Position numbers and translations under genes: made by a program. The notes below the pieces were generated by a model, which saw nothing but the letters and a program-made list of their open reading frames with translations, was not told the DNA's origin and searched no databases. DNA of 64,000 bases from positions 38,483 to 102,482 of the forward strand of contig JAAAJB010000027.1 of assembly GCA_016098155.1 (NCBI GenBank). Direction: 5' to 3'. The stretch's first letter is position 1, and each line of letters begins with the position of its first letter. This document shows positions 60,033 to 64,000 of this stretch, one piece after another. This stretch comes from Actinomortierella ambigua (Eukaryota > Mortierellomycota > Mortierellomycetes > Mortierellales > Mortierellaceae).

Positions 60033-61448
60033 TTTGGGAGGACTAAATGGGAGCGAGACTGGATGCAAAGTGAATGCCGCCTTTTGAGCAAAAGATGCAA
60101 TGAGTGAGGGAGGGCGAGAGGGAGAGGGGGAGAGTGGCGCTGTTCAGTTTTGTATTTCTCTGCTGCTGAACTCTTTTTTCTCTACGCTGTCTGCCAGTCA
60201 GTCTTTGTCCAGTCAACCCAGTCAAGTAGCAGCAGTATTCGTCAGGGCGATTTTTTTGTTTTTGTGGCTTGTTGACATTTTCCACCCCTGGGCAATGAGG
60301 ACTGTGCTGTTCTGTCTGTCATTCATCATTCAGAGAACACACTCGGACTCGAGCTCCAATCGACGTCACCCTTGAATTTTTGAGATTTGGGAGCATCACC
60401 TTGCTCCACAACCACCTGCCCTTACTTGCCTTGTTTTTTTGCTCGTACAAAGAAAATCTACCAAATAATCAGCCTAGCCCCAGTCAACCTCCCCCTCCTC
60501 CAGTCCCTCCAGTCTTCAGCCCTTCCAGTTGCTCAGCCAAGCTAGCTAGCCTTTGCTCTCTTGGTTTGTCCTCTTCCCCTTCCTCCTCGAAGCGTGCTTC
60601 CCCCCCAAACAGCACCCTCAGGTATGGGAATACTAACGCGCAACGACAATGCAGCACATGCACTGCATGTCCAACCCTGTCTCGGCCTCCTCATTCTCCA
60701 CCACCCCCCCGCATAACTACTAGCCTCCCTCACGCCCCCTCCCCCTTGGGTACCTCTCTATAGAAAGGAGTGAGCCAGCAACAGAGAGAAGGGCCCCTCC
60801 TTCCCTTTTTGTAGGCTGGCTCTACTTTAAAAAAGAGTGGCAAACTGATCGCGTTGCCATGAACCACCCTCGTCATTCAAAGGTCCTCACGCGACACTCT
60901 ACCCAGCCACTCTCTGTCTCCACCCCTCCGGTCCTACCTCCCCCCCCTCGAACAGGCTGACAAGACAAAGGAGGGTTTGGGGAAGAAAGGAAGGTTGTGA
61001 GTCCACTCAATTCCATTTTACTCTCTAGATAGACTGTGTAAGATGGGGGGCTATGAAGGCGAGGGGGGACCGACTCGCCCGCTGACTGGCTGGCTGAGCG
61101 TGCAGTTGTTGCTGCAAGGAAGGGCCGCTGTCTTTGGTCTGCCCTTTCCTCCAATCCAGTCTGGCGGGAGAGGGGAGCAGCAGCCAGTCGGCCACTAGGA
61201 GAGGAACGGGGGCGGGGGGTGAGGGGGGAAAGAGAGAGTGAGAGGGGGGGAGAGGGAGGACAGAATGAGTTGACCCCTAAACGGCTCCTCTTTAAAATCT
61301 GCAAACTTCGTTTTTGTTCCCTTCAACATCGCCTCCTTTCCCTCCATCAGTCCATCCTTCATCGCTACAATCGCACATCACACACTCACAATCTCTCAAG
61401 AGACGCGCTTGCTCCTCTCCATCCTCACACAATAGAAACCACACAAAA
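60033..61448. other. divergent promoter region (eIF2 gamma / Def1-like)
   Basis: 1.4 kb between divergent starts. Runs of G/C homopolymer and CT/GA tracts dominate. The frames here are low-complexity. The stretch 61313-61448 is a CT-rich leader directly before the Def1-like ATG. Confidence 0.45.
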
Positions 61449-62214
61449 ATGTCCACATTCACACATACACAGAAACGCTTTAGCGCAAAAGACGAACCAG
61501 AAGATCTGCGCCAGCTTCGCGCCGACCATGGCGGCTCGCTTGCTACCCTCAAAGAATTGTTTGCAGACTGGACCGACGAGGATCTGTTGTATGCAATCCA
61601 GGAATCCAATGGCGATCTCGAACTGGCCATTCTTCGAATCAGTGAAGGTATGCTGCCACCTCTCACCCTTCTACCAGCCCCCTAATCCACATTACATCTG
61701 TTCTCTCCTTTCGTTGAATAATCTTCCCGGGCCCTTTTTTTTGTTTGACGAGTCTCATTCTCGCTTGATTTCTGCCGTAATCCCTTTTATTGTTTTACTG
61801 CTCCTGTTCACTTGTATATGGCCACGTCGGATGCCTTCTCTCGCTGCCTTTTTTTTTTTGTTTGAGCGTTATCTTTCAAGAAAAGAGGCCATTCTTTTCT
61901 TTCTCTTTTTTCTCTCTCTCACTTGTCCATGATCCCTGTGTCAACCTTGGTGGTCTCTTTTGTTTTCTTTTGGTGGTGGGGTGGAGCCCCTTGCAACTGT
62001 TTCAGCAAGGGTAAAAGGTCATTCTTTTGTGGTTGTCTATTTCTCTTGAAGGCGCTGGACTTCCTAGTCCTAGCTGACTGATAATGGTGGCAAGGTGTGG
62101 ATCAGGTGTGGAGAGGTGTGGACGAATGTAGGCTGTTTGCGCAAGCAGATTTAGGAAGGCCTGCCTATCTCCAGTCTTTCGACCCGATCCAACTCACTTT
62201 CGCTCTCTGTCTCA

Positions 62215-62245
<31 letters not shown>

Positions 62246-64000
62246 CACGAATGATTGATTGTTTAGGCCATGCTACTCAATGGGGCGAGGTGAAGGGCAA
62301 GAAGAAGACCCCCAAGCCCAAGACATTTGCCGAAAAGCAGGACTCGCGTACAATCAGCCAGCGTGGCGGATTTGCTGATCGTGGTGGTCGTGGCCGCAGC
62401 GGTATGTACACGCCTCAGCTGTGATGTCGTGCAGAAAGAAAGCAGGCTGATCTGCGGCAACGGGGAAGGAACGCTGAAGAACGTTAAAGTGTTGCTTGTT
62501 CCTTGTGGCCGTTGATTGATTTTCAGTGACGTGTTGATGTTGCACATTTTTTATGTCGTCCTATCATATCCAACTTTATGCTAACTGGGGACCCCCAACC
62601 ATCTCTTACACCTGAATTAGACGGCGCACGAGGTGGCCGAGGCGGAGCTCGCGGCACAGCCCGCCCTCAGAACGGTCGCCCTGCCAAGACAGAGAACGGT
62701 ACCGCATCGCCTGCAGAGCCAACACCCGTTGCCATCAAGGCAGAGCAGCCATCGGGTCCCTCTTGGGCAGACATTACTACAGGAAAGGCAGCAGAGAAAG
62801 AAAAGGAGGCTGTCGCTACTGCCGCCGCCGCCGCCGCTGCCGCCACCGCCGCATCAACTACTGTGGACGCATGGAACGAACCCGTTGTTCCCTCATCCAC
62901 TTCTTCTACCAAGGAATCCACAGACGCACCCGCATCCTCAGACACCACCTCCTCCGACACCACCACAACTACCACCTCTAATGAAGTCACTACGCCTGCA
63001 TCTGCACCTACATCCGCTTCTGCACCCGCCCGTAAAGTCAACACCTCCACCATCCCTGCTGGCAGCAAGATGTCGTGGGCAAAGATTGTCAAGTATGTCT
63101 ACTGCACCCGTGATTCGATGATTGACTCCTTTTTCAATATAGGAGGAAGCCTTTTTGTTTTGACGCCACACAGGTTCTCTAATCCCTCGTTTAACTCTTG
63201 TCCTTCCCTACTCTTCTACTAGACCCGAACCTGCACCTGCACCCATCCCCGCACCCACTCCTGCTGCCGCTGCAGCTCCTGCACCTACTACTGCTACGAC
63301 CGATATACCCGCCTCAACCCCTGCTCAGACTGAGCCCATCCTCGAAGAGCCTGCTCCCGAGTCGACTCCTGAACCTGTCGTTGAGGAGCCCAAGATCGAA
63401 GAAGCGGCTCAGCATGTGGAGGACAAGGAGGAGGAGGTGAAGGCTGAGGAATCAGTTGTCGAAGAGAGCCAACCCGAGGAGCCAGCAGTTGAACATGTTG
63501 TCGAGAAGAAGGCTGATGAGGCAGCAGCTCCTGCGGCTGCATCGCCAGCTCCTGCATCCAAGGCCCCAGTGGGACCTCCTGGACTCAAATCCAAGCCTGT
63601 CTCCCAAGTGCGCCGCCTTAACCAGGATGCCCCTGTTGTCATGCCCACAAAGACCGCTGCTCTGGAGCGTGTTGGTGTCCAGTTTGGTAGCTTCTCGTTG
63701 AAGGACAAGGGCGATGAGCTTCTCACTCCCACCGACACCGAGCCCGAACAGCAGCCAGCTGCTGCCCAGCCCGTCCAGTCCGGCCAGCCCGTCCAGCCAG
63801 CAGTCAACACTCCTTCAGCTGTCTCTGCTACTGCGAACCAGGCCTCGACCCCAGCAGCCCTGCCTCAGCCTCAGCAGCAGCAGCAGCAACCTGCCCAACA
63901 GTCCCAGCAGCTTCAGCAGCCCCAGCCCCAGCCCCAGCCCCAGCCCCAGCAGCAGCAGCCCCAGCCTGCACAACAATCTCAACAGCCCCAACAGCCCCAG
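61449..64000 (+). CDS. DEF1: Def1-like CUE-domain protein (partial, runs off window)
   Basis: Four exons are visible: 61449-61647, 62267-62401, 62621-63092 and 63223 to the window edge (joined in frame, 528 residues seen). In yeast Def1 promotes ubiquitylation and degradation of stalled RNA polymerase II. An N-terminal CUE domain (LKELFADWTDEDLLYAIQE, NGDLELAILRISEG, about 32-67) is followed by HATQWGEVKGKKK and an RGG-like stretch, then GPSWADITTGKA and SKMSWAKIVK, two short SWA(D/K)I-type motifs typical of Def1. The rest is Ala/Thr/Pro-rich, then Glu-rich, and ends in a Gln/Pro tract (PQPQPQPQPQQQQ) like the yeast Q-rich C-terminus. The first intron (61648-62266) is unusually long for this window. 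The stop codon lies beyond 64000. The symbol is a family-level assignment. Confidence 0.85.

Overview
The window is eukaryotic, from a filamentous early-diverging fungus, most probably Mucoromycota and within it Mortierellaceae (inference). The reasons are: genes split by many short GT-AG introns that are rich in T-runs; (CT)n and CAG microsatellites; a complete set of fungal housekeeping genes (PMT2-type mannosyltransferase, PEX19, eIF2 gamma, Def1, a UPF0303 protein); and a protein kinase fused to Sel1 repeats, together with a degraded Fanzor-like sequence, both of which suit Mortierella-type genomes. There are no bacterial operons, rRNA genes or CRISPR arrays. Exon joins were worked out by hand from splice sites and reading phase; where lengths are given, the joined exons are in frame.

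Layout. 0.5-10.8 kb (all minus strand): a single-pass membrane protein, a small secreted protein, a second single-pass protein with a poly-Q tail, and a four-TM MARVEL-like protein. 10.8-14.6 kb: no gene recognised. 14.6-19.6 kb (plus): a secreted alkaline phosphatase and a Gu/DDX21-type RNA helicase. 20.0-25.4 kb (minus): the pyruvate dehydrogenase E3-binding protein (protein X) and PEX19. 26.2-33.4 kb (plus): a RUS1/DUF647 protein and a PMT2-type protein O-mannosyltransferase. 33.4-43.8 kb: gene-poor, with a tRNA-Ser(CGA), a kinase-Sel1 repeat gene with a decaying 3' end, and two orphan ORF fragments. 43.8-52.6 kb: a large bHLH factor, a UPF0303 protein, a CBM18 GPI-type protein, a Fanzor remnant and a glucose-6-phosphate 1-epimerase. 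54.8-57.5 kb: a membrane-anchored GH9 endoglucanase. 57.8-60.0 kb (minus): eIF2 gamma. 61.4 kb to the end: a Def1-like CUE protein cut by the window edge.

The genes do not form one pathway. Several concern the cell surface or secretion (PMT2, CBM18, GH9, alkaline phosphatase, the membrane proteins at the left end), and the rest are general housekeeping. The most unusual items are the Fanzor remnant, the protein X with a roughly 90-residue insertion and a substituted catalytic histidine, the eroding Sel1 array, and long (CT)n tracts placed at 3' splice sites.
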